The notes under the pieces were generated by a model that saw only the letters and a list, made by a program, of their open reading frames with translations, was not told the origin of the DNA and ran no database searches. DNA of 64,000 nt, taken from contig NZ_CP091786.1 in the NCBI RefSeq assembly GCF_022024015.1, positions 2,046,001 through 2,110,000 on the forward strand, given 5' to 3'. Both the position numbers and the translations under genes were made by a program. Positions 22,021 to 30,174 of this stretch are shown here, piece by piece. Positions within the stretch are counted from its first letter, which is position 1. The number at the start of each line of letters is the position of its first letter. The stretch comes from Prevotella sp. E9-3. Its GTDB lineage: Bacteria; Bacteroidota; Bacteroidia; Bacteroidales; Bacteroidaceae.

Positions 22021-23470
22021 ATCCTTTCAGCGTAATCTGCTGTTCAGTATCGGCGGCGTCTTTCTGCTCTTTGCCGTCTGTTTCAGTTTTTATCAGTATC
22101 AACGCGAGAAAGAGTACAAGATTGACATCCTGCACTCGCGACTGCAGATGTACAACTACGAGATGGTGCAGACGCTGGGTGAGGACAGTCTGACCAACGA
22201 CCATCTGTTTCGCGACTATGTGGAGCGGCACAGCATGAAAGGGCTTCGTGTCTCTATTATAGATAAGGAGGGCCAGGTCGTTCTCGACAGCTACGAACCA
22301 CAAACAGACTCGCTGGGCAACCACCTGCAGCGAACCGAAATCCAACAGGCACTACACGATGGCAACGGCTATGACATCAAGCGCCTGTCACAATCTACCC
22401 ACGAAACTTACTTCTATTCCGCCACCCGTTTTGGCAATGTCATCGTACGTGCCGCCGTACCCTACTCTGCCGAGCTGACGCGCTCGCTTCAGGCCGACAA
22501 CACCTACATCTACTTTGCCGTTGCCCTGACCCTGCTGCTGGGCATCGCGCTCTACTACATCACCCACCGCATCAGCCGCCATATCGGTTATCTGCGCGCA
22601 TTCGCCGTCAAGGCTGAAAGGCTATGGGTAGGCGAACAGGGTTCGGAAATGGAGGGCGAAGAACTGGAACATGAACTGAAGCAGCGCCTGCCCAATGACG
22701 AATTGGGCGACATCAGTCACACCATCATCATGCTCTACTGGAAACTGCGCCATTCTGAGAAAGACAAAGTGCGCATCAAGCGACAACTCACTCAGAATGC
22801 CGCCCACGAGCTGAAGACTCCTGCCGCCAGCATCCACGGCTATTTGGAGAGCATTCTTGACAATCCAGACATGCCCGAGGACAAAAAAAAACATTTTCTG
22901 GAGCGTTGCTATGCCCAGAGCGAGCGTATGAGTAAACTGCTACAGGACATGAGCGCGCTCACCAAACTGGACGAGATGGATGACAAGCACGCGCGTGAAG
23001 ATTACCACCCGGTGAATGTCTTGCAGATCATTCAGAGTGCCTTGGACGATACTGCCCTGCAACTCCACGACAAGGGCATCACCCCTTCGCTCCGACTGCC
23101 GCAGCATCTGGAAGTGCTCGGCGATGCCAGTCTGCTTTACAGCATCTTCCGCAACCTCATCGACAATGCCATAGCATACGCCACAGGTGCCTCACGTCTC
23201 GACATCGTTTGCAAAGAGACAGAGTGCGAAGGCCGCCATTTTTTCGAGTTCCTAATCAGCGACAATGGCCCTGGCGTTGCCCCCGAGCACTTTGACCACC
23301 TCTTCGAACGCTTCTACCGTATCGACAAAGGGCGCTCGCGCAAACTCGGCGGCACGGGCCTCGGCCTTGCCATCGTAAAAAATGCAGTTGCTGCCCACGG
23401 AGGAACAGTAACTGCACTCTCTACGCCCGGTGGCGGACTCACCATCCGCTTTACCCTTGCGCGTTTCTAA
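21998..23470 (+). CDS. Sensor histidine kinase (PhoR-like partner)
   Basis: 490 residues from the ATG at 21998, which overlaps the regulator gene; an in-frame ATG at 21959 is possible but overlaps more. Two membrane helices (about residues 11-31 and 165-187) enclose a periplasmic sensor domain of about 130 residues. The H-box QNAAHELKTPAASIHG has the phospho-accepting His270. The ATPase domain has the N-box NLIDNAIAYA, the G1 box DNGPGV and GGTGLGLAIVKNAVAAHGG. The stop overlaps the convergent transporter gene by four bases. Confidence 0.93.
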   Translation: MATILQSKSFQRNLLFSIGGVFLLFAVCFSFYQYQREKEYKIDILHSRLQMYNYEMVQTLGEDSLTNDHLFRDYVERHSMKGLRVSIIDKEGQVVLDSYEPQTDSLGNHLQRTEIQQALHDGNGYDIKRLSQSTHETYFYSATRFGNVIVRAAVPYSAELTRSLQADNTYIYFAVALTLLLGIALYYITHRISRHIGYLRAFAVKAERLWVGEQGSEMEGEELEHELKQRLPNDELGDISHTIIMLYWKLRHSEKDKVRIKRQLTQNAAHELKTPAASIHGYLESILDNPDMPEDKKKHFLERCYAQSERMSKLLQDMSALTKLDEMDDKHAREDYHPVNVLQIIQSALDDTALQLHDKGITPSLRLPQHLEVLGDASLLYSIFRNLIDNAIAYATGASRLDIVCKETECEGRHFFEFLISDNGPGVAPEHFDHLFERFYRIDKGRSRKLGGTGLGLAIVKNAVAAHGGTVTALSTPGGGLTIRFTLARF

Positions 23471-25176
23471 ACCTGTCCATTTCTTGGTCTGTCTTCAAAG
23501 TCGTTGTTCAGTCCTTTGCCGGCCTGAACCACGTTCATCACGTAGTCTGCCAGACGTTCACATTCGGAAATAAAATCGACATAGAACACGCCGAGCTGAT
23601 AACTGTAGAGACCTGCATTCACATCGTGCAGATTCTGATTGCGCAGCTGCTTGCGGTAGTTATTGATTTCGTGTTCAATGTTGATGGATTTCGTAATGTT
23701 GGTTCTTGGTGCTGTCAGGTCTATGCACTTCATCATTTCCTGCAACGAGTCATTCACGAGGCCGAGCATCGTATGCATGTGTTGAGTCTGTTCTGGCGTA
23801 AAGGCGTCCTGACAGTGCATACGGTGACGGTTCAGCGTGCGACCGAGGTTATACACCGAGTCGCCTATAGACTCCAGTTCCGTAATCTGGCGCAGCATTT
23901 TCTGAATCTGAGCCTTCGAGGCATCCGACAGTCGGCCCTCACTCACTTTGTTCAGATAGGCAGCAATTTCCATTTCCATTGCATCGGTGATATTCTCGTA
24001 TTTCCCAATGCGCGAAAAGAGTTTGTTGAACTCCGCCTCATCTTCCGTCTGCATCAGTTCTGGAACAAAGCCGAACATCCGCTGGCAGCGCTCTGCGAAA
24101 TGGTGGACTTCCTTCTGCGCCTCCATGATGCTCAACTCTGCCGTAGAGAGCAGACCGCCAGAGATGAACTTCAGACGATAGTCCTCGTCCTGAGCCTTCA
24201 TTGGCAGCACCTTACATACCAGCATCTCTATTTGATGAACGAAGCCGATGAGTAGCAGTGTGTTAATGACGTTGAAGGCAGTGTGGAAAGCCGACAGTTT
24301 GAAGAGGTCGTTACCCCCACCCATAAGGTTTTCTACCACCCAACTGACAGCATCGCAGGCGGGATAGAACACGATGAGAAACACCACTACGCCAAAAACA
24401 TTGAAGAACATGTGAGCCAATGCAGCGCGACGTGCTTGTGTGTTGGCAGTCAGCGAAGCCATAAATGCCGTGATGGTGGTACCGATATTCTGTCCCATAG
24501 CCAGTGCCGCAGCCTGTTCAAACCCGAATCCGGGGATGTTCATGCCGAAGAGCATCAGCGTGATGGCCATCGTGGCTGCTGAAGCCTGAACGATCATCGT
24601 CACCAGTGCCCCCACGATAACAAAGAGAATAATAGTGAGAAACGAGTCCTGCGGCACGTGGGCCAGCATTCCCGCCACCATGTCGCCGATGTTCATCGCA
24701 GTGGCAGCCTCTTGTAGGAACGATAGACCCATGAACAGGAACGAGAAGCCAAAGATGAACTCACCGATGCTCTTACGATTGCCCTTACTACTGAAAATCA
24801 ATGGCATTCCAATGGCAAGCAGAGGGATGGAAAAGGCTGCAATATTCACCTTGAAGCCAACAGCCGAGATAATCCATGCTGTAACAGTTGTACCAATGTT
24901 GGCGCCCATGATAACACCTATCGACTGACCCAGTGTCATCAGTCCGGCGTTCACAAAACTCACCACCATCACCGTTGTGGCGCTCGACGACTGGATGAGT
25001 GCCGTAATGAGCACGCCCGTCAGCACACCCATCACACGGTTCTTCGTCATTGCCGCCAAAATACTGCGCAGGCGATCACCTGCAAACTTCTCAAGGCCCT
25101 CCGACATCGTCTTCATTCCGAAGAGAAACAATGCCAGCGAACCTACGAGAGAAAAAATGTTGATAAAAAATTCCAT
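23467..25176 (-). CDS. Na/Pi cotransporter family protein with PhoU-like C-terminal domain
   Basis: 569 residues from the ATG at 25176; an in-frame TTG four codons upstream is less likely. The membrane half contains the duplicated motif: QSSSATTVMVVSFVNAG near residue 62 and QASAATMAITLMLFG in the second repeat, as in NptA/YjbB transporters. The C-terminal ~200 residues are helical and PhoU-like. It imports or exports phosphate coupled to Na+. It converges on the PhoB/PhoR-like pair and its promoter has four phased GTTAC repeats. Confidence 0.92.
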   Translation of the reverse strand: MEFFINIFSLVGSLALFLFGMKTMSEGLEKFAGDRLRSILAAMTKNRVMGVLTGVLITALIQSSSATTVMVVSFVNAGLMTLGQSIGVIMGANIGTTVTAWIISAVGFKVNIAAFSIPLLAIGMPLIFSSKGNRKSIGEFIFGFSFLFMGLSFLQEAATAMNIGDMVAGMLAHVPQDSFLTIILFVIVGALVTMIVQASAATMAITLMLFGMNIPGFGFEQAAALAMGQNIGTTITAFMASLTANTQARRAALAHMFFNVFGVVVFLIVFYPACDAVSWVVENLMGGGNDLFKLSAFHTAFNVINTLLLIGFVHQIEMLVCKVLPMKAQDEDYRLKFISGGLLSTAELSIMEAQKEVHHFAERCQRMFGFVPELMQTEDEAEFNKLFSRIGKYENITDAMEMEIAAYLNKVSEGRLSDASKAQIQKMLRQITELESIGDSVYNLGRTLNRHRMHCQDAFTPEQTQHMHTMLGLVNDSLQEMMKCIDLTAPRTNITKSINIEHEINNYRKQLRNQNLHDVNAGLYSYQLGVFYVDFISECERLADYVMNVVQAGKGLNNDFEDRPRNGQV

Positions 25177-25202
25177 TACCTTCGTCAATATAAATAATGC
25201 GA

Positions 25203-25259
25203 CAAAGGTAATGGAATTTTGTTACGCAAGCGTTACATTGATGTTACAATCCTGTTACA
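25203..25259 (-). promoter_or_regulatory. Promoter with Pho-box-like operator (four 11-bp repeats)
   Basis: The -7 box on the minus strand is TACCTTTG (25203-25210). Upstream of it GTTAC (plus-strand reading) begins at 25221, 25232, 25243 and 25254, exactly 11 bp apart; three copies extend to GTTACA. No TTTG -33 element is present, so the repeats occupy the -35 region, as at PhoB-activated promoters where direct repeats replace the -35 box. The site lies between the transporter and the alcohol dehydrogenase stop. Confidence 0.75.
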
Positions 25260-25262
25260 ACA

Positions 25263-26435
25263 TTACATACTTTCCTTCAGAATCTCTGTCACGTCCTCCT
25301 TCGTCAGATTCAGATAACCAGCAGGATAGACGACAGTGGTCTCGGTAATGCCGGGAATCATATCGGCGGTAGCACCTATTTCGCTGATGGTCAAGGGCAG
25401 GCCAATCTCCAGCATCCAGTCTTTCAGGGCTTGCAAGCCAGCTTCGGCTATCTGCTCGTCGGTCATTCCATCACCACTGATGTTCCACACATTCTTGGCA
25501 AAGCGAACAAATTTAGGCAGACCGTTCTGCATGGCGCGGCGATAGTAGGCCATTGAGACTGAGGCCAGTGCATAGCCGTGAGGAGCGTGCGTCCAGGCAC
25601 CTACGCTGTGACCAATCATGTGAACCATCCAGTCTTCTTTTTTGCCCAGTCCGATGAGGGTGTTCAGCGCCCAAGTGGCTGTCCACATGATGTTCGAGCG
25701 TGCCTCGTAGTCCTGAGGATTCTTTACAGCGATGCGGCTGCTGTGGATGACAGAACGCATCAGTCCTTCAGAGAGGTAGTCGCTGGTGTTGTCATCGAAG
25801 TCCGAGAAGTACTGCTCCATGATGTGGTTCATGATGTCGTAGATACCCGCCTTCATCTGGTTCTCGGGTACGGTCATCGTGAACTTCGGATTGAGGATAG
25901 AGAACTTAGGCATCAGACGGCTGTCGAACACGTGACCCACCTTGAAGGTATGCTCTGCATCGGTAATCACCGTGCCTGCATTCATCTCCGAACCAGTGCC
26001 AGCCATCGTCAGGATGCAGCCCACAGGCAGCAGTCTCTGGTCCTTAGCGGGATTTTCCTGCTTCAGCCAGAACTTGTCCCAGTAGTCGCCTTCATAATAG
26101 ACAGATGCAGCCACGGCCTTCGAGTAGTCGCACACGCTACCGCCACCGAGGGCAAGAATCAGATCCACCTCGTTCTCGCGGGCTATCTTCACACCCTCGT
26201 TCAGTTTCTCCAGTGTAGGATTAGTCATCACGCCAGGGTTCTCGACGATGGTCTTGCCAGCCTCCTTCAAGATAGCCACCACCTGGTCGTAGATGCCGTT
26301 GCGCTTAACGCTACCGCTACCATAGTTCAACAGAACCACTGGACCATATCCTTTCAGTTCGTCCTTGAGGAAGTTCAGGGACTCATCACCAAAATACAAT
26401 TTAGTGGGATTGTAATAAGAAAAATTTCCTAACAT
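25263..26435 (-). CDS. Iron-containing alcohol dehydrogenase (YqhD/BDH type)
   Basis: 390 residues. The NAD(P)-binding motif GGGSVCDYSKAVAA is present. The metal ligands are seen as D and H in YDIMNHIMEQYF and two later histidines in HMIGHSVGAWTHAPHG. The length and N-terminus (FSYYNPTKLYFG) match YqhD/butanol dehydrogenase-like enzymes that reduce aldehydes with NADPH. It is monocistronic. Its stop codon lies 4 bases from the Pho-box-like repeats of the next gene. Confidence 0.93.
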   Translation of the reverse strand: MLGNFSYYNPTKLYFGDESLNFLKDELKGYGPVVLLNYGSGSVKRNGIYDQVVAILKEAGKTIVENPGVMTNPTLEKLNEGVKIARENEVDLILALGGGSVCDYSKAVAASVYYEGDYWDKFWLKQENPAKDQRLLPVGCILTMAGTGSEMNAGTVITDAEHTFKVGHVFDSRLMPKFSILNPKFTMTVPENQMKAGIYDIMNHIMEQYFSDFDDNTSDYLSEGLMRSVIHSSRIAVKNPQDYEARSNIMWTATWALNTLIGLGKKEDWMVHMIGHSVGAWTHAPHGYALASVSMAYYRRAMQNGLPKFVRFAKNVWNISGDGMTDEQIAEAGLQALKDWMLEIGLPLTISEIGATADMIPGITETTVVYPAGYLNLTKEDVTEILKESM

Positions 26436-26477
26436 AGTTGTATGTCAATTTAATTTTTTGGTTAACTATTTCAGTTG

Positions 26478-26485
26478 CAAATGTA
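26478..26485 (-). promoter_or_regulatory. Promoter -7 box (TACATTTG) of the alcohol dehydrogenase
   Basis: TACATTTG on the minus strand, about 43 bases before the start codon. No clear -33 element. Confidence 0.55.
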
Positions 26486-27179
26486 CATATTCTTTTTTAA
26501 TTATCCTTAGTCCTTTATGAGTTTCTTAGATTCTTTATAGTTCATAAAAATTTAAATCTCTTACGATACGACATTTAGAACAATCTGGACTTTGATTGTC
26601 AACGGAAAACCATCCCAACGGGCCTAAACTTGCATATCCATACCATTTATTTTTCGAAAATCAAGACAAATAAAAAATGCAAACTAGAACGACGAGGCTA
26701 CCCAAAGACGACCTTTAGTGCAGTAAAAAGTCTATTATACCGCAACTGAATGCATCTTATACCGAAACGTACTGTCTATTATACCGAAACCTAACTTCAA
26801 TTGCATCATAACTGAACGTCAATTGCAGTATAGAATAAATGCAGTTATGGTATAATAGAAGTTCTATTGCAGCCTTTTTTCAGGGGTTATTAAAGAAAAA
26901 GAGGTACCTTTTGGGGTACTAAAATCGTAAACATCTGTCGTTCAGAGCGTTGCGAACCATTCGCAACATACTCATAATTCGCACAGAGAAGTCCGAAATA
27001 GGAGTTGGTGATTTTCGTGCGATTCTCACGCGTCTTAACGTTATAAATATGCACTCCAAAAATGAATATATATACCAAAGCGAGAGTATTCAGGCTTTAG
27101 GAACAGTTCTCATTTAGAACAATTCATATCAGCAACATAAAAAATCGATTATACAAAGTACAATATAGCATTCTTTTAT
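26486..27179. other. Gene-poor intergenic stretch of about 700 bp
   Basis: No gene could be supported here. It is A/T-rich, contains the 22-bp-periodic array at 26731-26884, and a 62-codon frame on the minus strand (26890-27078) without a promoter or recognisable family. A small hairpin (GTACC/GGTAC near 26907-26920) follows the array. Confidence 0.5.
26731..26884. repeat. Degenerate tandem array with exact 22-bp period
   Basis: TTATACCG begins at 26735, 26757 and 26779. TCTATT, TCTATT, TCAATT, TCAATT and TCTATT begin at 26731, 26775, 26797, 26819 and 26863, all multiples of 22 apart. In addition 26731-26748 and 26842-26859 are inverted copies with 16 of 18 bases matching. Units are too diverged and unspaced to be CRISPR. 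Confidence 0.65.
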
Positions 27180-27187
27180 TATCTTTG
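27180..27187 (+). promoter_or_regulatory. Promoter -7 box (TATCTTTG) before the micro-lipoprotein and ADP-ribosylglycohydrolase
   Basis: TATCTTTG fits the consensus and lies 25 bases before the ATG at 27212. It probably drives the micro-ORF and the downstream hydrolase and NUDIX genes. Confidence 0.6.
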
Positions 27188-27211
27188 TAGCCGAATTTAT
27201 AAATATCACAA

Positions 27212-27283
27212 ATGCGTATATTAGCCTTTTTCGTTTGTATAACCATGATGTTGTCGTGCGGAAACAATGAAGGTTGGGATTAA
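27212..27283 (+). CDS. Micro-lipoprotein or lipoprotein remnant (23 residues)
   Basis: A 23-codon frame encodes a lipoprotein signal (MRILAFFVCITMMLSCG) with lipobox LSC at residues 14-16, and then only eight mature residues, CGNNEGWD, before TAA. It follows a good promoter by 25 bases and precedes the ADP-ribosylglycohydrolase start by 32. Either it is a truncated lipoprotein gene whose body was lost, or a genuine tiny lipopeptide. The first seems more likely. Confidence 0.45.
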   Translation: MRILAFFVCITMMLSCGNNEGWD

Positions 27284-27315
27284 ACTTAAATTGAACCTAT
27301 AGATATTCTATAATT

Positions 27316-28125
27316 ATGTTAGGCGCAATTATTGGAGACATAGTCGGCTCGATCTATGAGTTTGACAATATCAAAACTAAGGACTTTCCATTTTTTGATA
27401 ATAGAATGGAATATACGGACGATAGCATTCTTACGATTGCTACCGCAGACTGGTTGATGAATGGTGGTGAGTCTGGCAGCTACTACCTGAAGTACGCAAC
27501 GGACTATCCATACCCTATGGGCAGCTATGGCACCATGTTTGTACAGTGGGTACACCGCTCAAAACGTGGTTTCATGGAGCCATACGACAGTTGTGGTAAC
27601 GGCTCAGCCATGCGTATAGGACCAGTGGGATGGGCATTTACTTCAGAGAAACAAACCCTGGACGCAGCAAAAAAATCTGCCGAGTGTACGCACAATCATC
27701 CAGAAGGAATTAAAGGAGCCCAGGCTGTGGCTCTTTGTATCTATCTGGCACGTCAAGGAATATCTGTGTCAGAGATAAAAGGCAGGATTGAAACTGATTT
27801 TGGCTATGACCTGTCGTTAAGCGTCGAAGAAATCCGGCCACGCTACTCTTGGCAGGGTCTGGATGGCATAATCTCTGGTGGAACCTGTCAGGGAAGTGTG
27901 CCACAAGCAATTACATGCGCTTTGGAGGCAACAGACTTTGAGGATGCCATCCGAAACGCTATCAGTATAGGCGGCGACTCTGACACGATTGGCTGTATTA
28001 CTGGATCAATTGCGGAAGCCTTGTATGGTATTCCTACAGACATACGAAGCAAAGGGATGAACTATCTACCCACTGCGCTTCGGAACACAGTGGAAGAGTT
28101 TGAGAGTAAGTATGGTTCAAAATAA
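27316..28125 (+). CDS. ADP-ribosylglycohydrolase (ARH/DraG) family protein
   Basis: 269 residues. The N-terminal motif GAIIGDIVGSIYEF and the metal-binding TDDS (residues 34-37) match the family, and the C-terminal metal motif GGDSDT is at 219-224 followed by IGCITGSIAEALYG. These acidic residues bind two Mg2+ ions and ADP-ribose. Members remove ADP-ribose from proteins or small molecules. It lies 11 bases before the NUDIX gene, so the two probably act in ADP-ribose turnover. The specific substrate is unknown. Confidence 0.9.
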   Translation: MLGAIIGDIVGSIYEFDNIKTKDFPFFDNRMEYTDDSILTIATADWLMNGGESGSYYLKYATDYPYPMGSYGTMFVQWVHRSKRGFMEPYDSCGNGSAMRIGPVGWAFTSEKQTLDAAKKSAECTHNHPEGIKGAQAVALCIYLARQGISVSEIKGRIETDFGYDLSLSVEEIRPRYSWQGLDGIISGGTCQGSVPQAITCALEATDFEDAIRNAISIGGDSDTIGCITGSIAEALYGIPTDIRSKGMNYLPTALRNTVEEFESKYGSK

Positions 28126-28136
28126 AGAATGACAAT

Positions 28137-28574
28137 ATGGAATATACATATAAATATCCACGTCCTGCTGTTACTGCCGACTGTATAGTGATGACCAACG
28201 AACCACAGCCAAAGGTTCTGCTCATCCAAAGGGGTGCAGCCCCATTTAAAGGAGCATGGGCATTCCCTGGCGGGTTCATGAATATGGACGAAACGACGGA
28301 ACAATGTGCCATCCGTGAACTGGAAGAAGAGACGGGGCTGAAGGTGACCACCGTTCATCAGGTTGGAGCATACTCAAAAGTTGATCGCGACCCACGAGGT
28401 CGTACCATCACCGTGGCATACCTCGCCATCATTGATTCCCCACAGGAAGTCCATGGCCAAGATGATGCCGCAAAAGCAGAATGGTTCCCGATAAACGAGC
28501 TTCCAACTCTCGCTTTTGACCATGCAGAGATTATGGCAGATGCGATAAGAAAAATGCATTTGCTAATGGAGTAG
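28137..28574 (+). CDS. NUDIX hydrolase
   Basis: 145 residues with a complete NUDIX box at residues 46-68: Gly46, Glu52, Arg60-Glu61, Glu63-Glu64-Glu65 and Gly67. The N-terminus (YPRPAVTADCIVM) is like ADP-ribose pyrophosphatase or NrtR-type NUDIX domains, but a C-terminal DNA-binding domain is absent. Following an ARH gene, hydrolysis of ADP-ribose is a reasonable guess. Its last codons (28521-28546) are directly repeated at 38704-38729. Confidence 0.9.
   Translation: MEYTYKYPRPAVTADCIVMTNEPQPKVLLIQRGAAPFKGAWAFPGGFMNMDETTEQCAIRELEEETGLKVTTVHQVGAYSKVDRDPRGRTITVAYLAIIDSPQEVHGQDDAAKAEWFPINELPTLAFDHAEIMADAIRKMHLLME
28521..28546 (+). repeat. Left copy of 26-bp imperfect direct repeat (NUDIX 3' end)
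   Basis: 26 bp inside the NUDIX 3' end match 38704-38729 at 24 positions in the same orientation. The two copies bound about 10.2 kb carrying the defence-like genes. Confidence 0.65.
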
Positions 28575-28641
28575 TAGAGAAAAGGATGGGCTAAAATAAT
28601 TATTTGTCTCACCTCTGCCACTGTTTGGCGTACCCTATTTA

Positions 28642-28649
28642 TACTTTTG
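28642..28649 (+). promoter_or_regulatory. Promoter -7 box (TACTTTTG) of the WYL gene
   Basis: TACTTTTG overlaps the first codon of the longer ORF version (28647), so translation must begin at the ATG at 28668. Confidence 0.65.
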
Positions 28650-28667
28650 CAGAAAAGACAAAGAAAT

Positions 28668-29621
28668 ATGGACAACGACAGAGGACAAAGTTTGATTACT
28701 AAATACGTCTGGGTGATAGAGACCATCTATCGCAAGCGTAAGATCTCGTTCAAGGAACTGAACGAGCTATGGCTTCGCGATGACATTAGCAGAGGTGTGG
28801 ATATCCCCAAACGTACCTTCGACAACTGGCGTTATGTTATCTGGGATATGTTTGGCATCAACATCGCCAATGAAGGGCGTGGCGAGTACCGTTACTACAT
28901 CGAGAATGAAGAGGATATTAGCAAGAACGGACTCCGTTCCTGGCTTTACAACACTTTCTGTGTGAGCAATGCCTTGGCAAACAGCCAGAGCATTAAAGAT
29001 CGTATTATTTTGGAATACGTACCATCTGGTCAGGACTACCTTCAGCCCATCATTGAGGCCATGAAGGAAAACCGTGTGCTAAACATGACTTATCACAGTT
29101 ATTGGAAGGATGAGGAGAACAACTTCGATGTTCAGCCGTATTGTGTAAAACTGTTCCGGCAGCGTTGGTACATGGTGGCTCGTAGCACTTATTCCTATTA
29201 TTATGAGAAAGGGCCACGTATCTATTCCCTTGATCGTATCAAATATCTTCATGCAACAGACGAGACTTTTGAAATGCCAAAGAACTGGACGGCAGAGGAT
29301 TTCTTTGACGGCTGCTTTGGAATCATTGCAGAACAGTCTGTCAAAATCCAACCTGTTAAGTTAAAAGTATCAGCAGGACAGGCCAACTACATCCGTGATT
29401 TGAAGATGCACGAGTCGCAGGAAGAGATAGAGCGCAATGAAGAGTATAGCATCTTTACCTTTAATCTCCGTCCAGAGTTCGATTTCCAGCAGGAACTGCT
29501 TTGGAATGGTGAAGACATGGAGGTACTTGAACCCTACTGGCTCCGCAAAGAGATTGCCAGTAAGATTAAGAGAATGTGGAACAAATATAGTGCAAGCGAG
29601 AACAAAGACAAACTTGTTTGA
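28668..29621 (+). CDS. WYL-domain transcriptional regulator
   Basis: 317 residues. The N-terminal ~80 residues look like a winged helix-turn-helix (RKISFKELNELWLRDD, KRTFDNWRYVI). The WYL domain follows at about 120-210 (VLNMTYHSYWKDEE, YCVKLFRQRWYMVARS, RIYSLDRIKYL). WYL proteins sense nucleic-acid or nucleotide ligands and often regulate phage-defence operons (CapW, BrxR). It has its own promoter and is followed on the same strand by an exonuclease and two DUF262 genes, which it may repress. Confidence 0.87.
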   Translation: MDNDRGQSLITKYVWVIETIYRKRKISFKELNELWLRDDISRGVDIPKRTFDNWRYVIWDMFGINIANEGRGEYRYYIENEEDISKNGLRSWLYNTFCVSNALANSQSIKDRIILEYVPSGQDYLQPIIEAMKENRVLNMTYHSYWKDEENNFDVQPYCVKLFRQRWYMVARSTYSYYYEKGPRIYSLDRIKYLHATDETFEMPKNWTAEDFFDGCFGIIAEQSVKIQPVKLKVSAGQANYIRDLKMHESQEEIERNEEYSIFTFNLRPEFDFQQELLWNGEDMEVLEPYWLRKEIASKIKRMWNKYSASENKDKLV

Positions 29622-29669
29622 TCTTTGTCGAGTGTAGCCTATATTATCAAAATACAAAGATGACAAATA

Positions 29670-30161
29670 ATGAAAGATTTTGCAGCTATAGATTTTGAAA
29701 CGGCTAACAATGAGCGTAGCTCTGTTTGTTCTGTTGGTATCGTCATTGTACGAAATGGTGAGATTGTAGATACGTTCTATTCTCTCATCCAGCCAGAGCC
29801 GAACTATTATAACTATTGGTGTTCTCAGGTGCATGGACTCTGCCAGGATGATACTGAGGATGCACCAGTATTCCCGAAAGTATGGGCGCAAATAGAACCT
29901 CTAATAGAGGGTTTACCGCTTGTCGCTCATAATAAACCTTTTGACGAAGGGTGTCTGAAGGCTGTGTTTCGAGTATATCAGATGGATTACCCAGATTACG
30001 AGTTTTACGACACTCTTTGTGTTTCACGACGAGTGCTCCCTGATTTAGAAAATCACCAACTTCATACTGTAGCTGCCGCCTGTGGTTATGAGTTGGAAAA
30101 CCATCATCACGCACTTGCTGATGCAGAGGCATGTGCTTGGATAGCAAGAGAAATATTGTAA
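29670..30161 (+). CDS. DnaQ-like (DEDDh) 3'-5' exonuclease
   Basis: 163 residues containing only the exonuclease domain. ExoI motif: Asp8 and Glu10 in AIDFETANNERSSVCSVG. ExoII: HNKPFDEGCLKAVF. ExoIII: HHALADAEA, with His146 and Asp151. It is comparable to free-standing epsilon-like exonucleases. It is located between the WYL regulator and the DUF262 genes (13 bases before the next start), so it may be a nuclease component of that cluster rather than a repair protein. Confidence 0.88.
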   Translation: MKDFAAIDFETANNERSSVCSVGIVIVRNGEIVDTFYSLIQPEPNYYNYWCSQVHGLCQDDTEDAPVFPKVWAQIEPLIEGLPLVAHNKPFDEGCLKAVFRVYQMDYPDYEFYDTLCVSRRVLPDLENHQLHTVAAACGYELENHHHALADAEACAWIAREIL

Positions 30162-30174
30162 TAAGCATATTTTT

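Noticed and set aside
26731..26884. CRISPR array
   Set aside because: The 22-bp units follow each other without spacers and vary at many positions; no cas genes are near.
26890..27078. 62-codon frame on the minus strand as a gene
   Set aside because: No promoter, no recognisable family, located in a repeat-rich intergenic stretch; kept only as a note.
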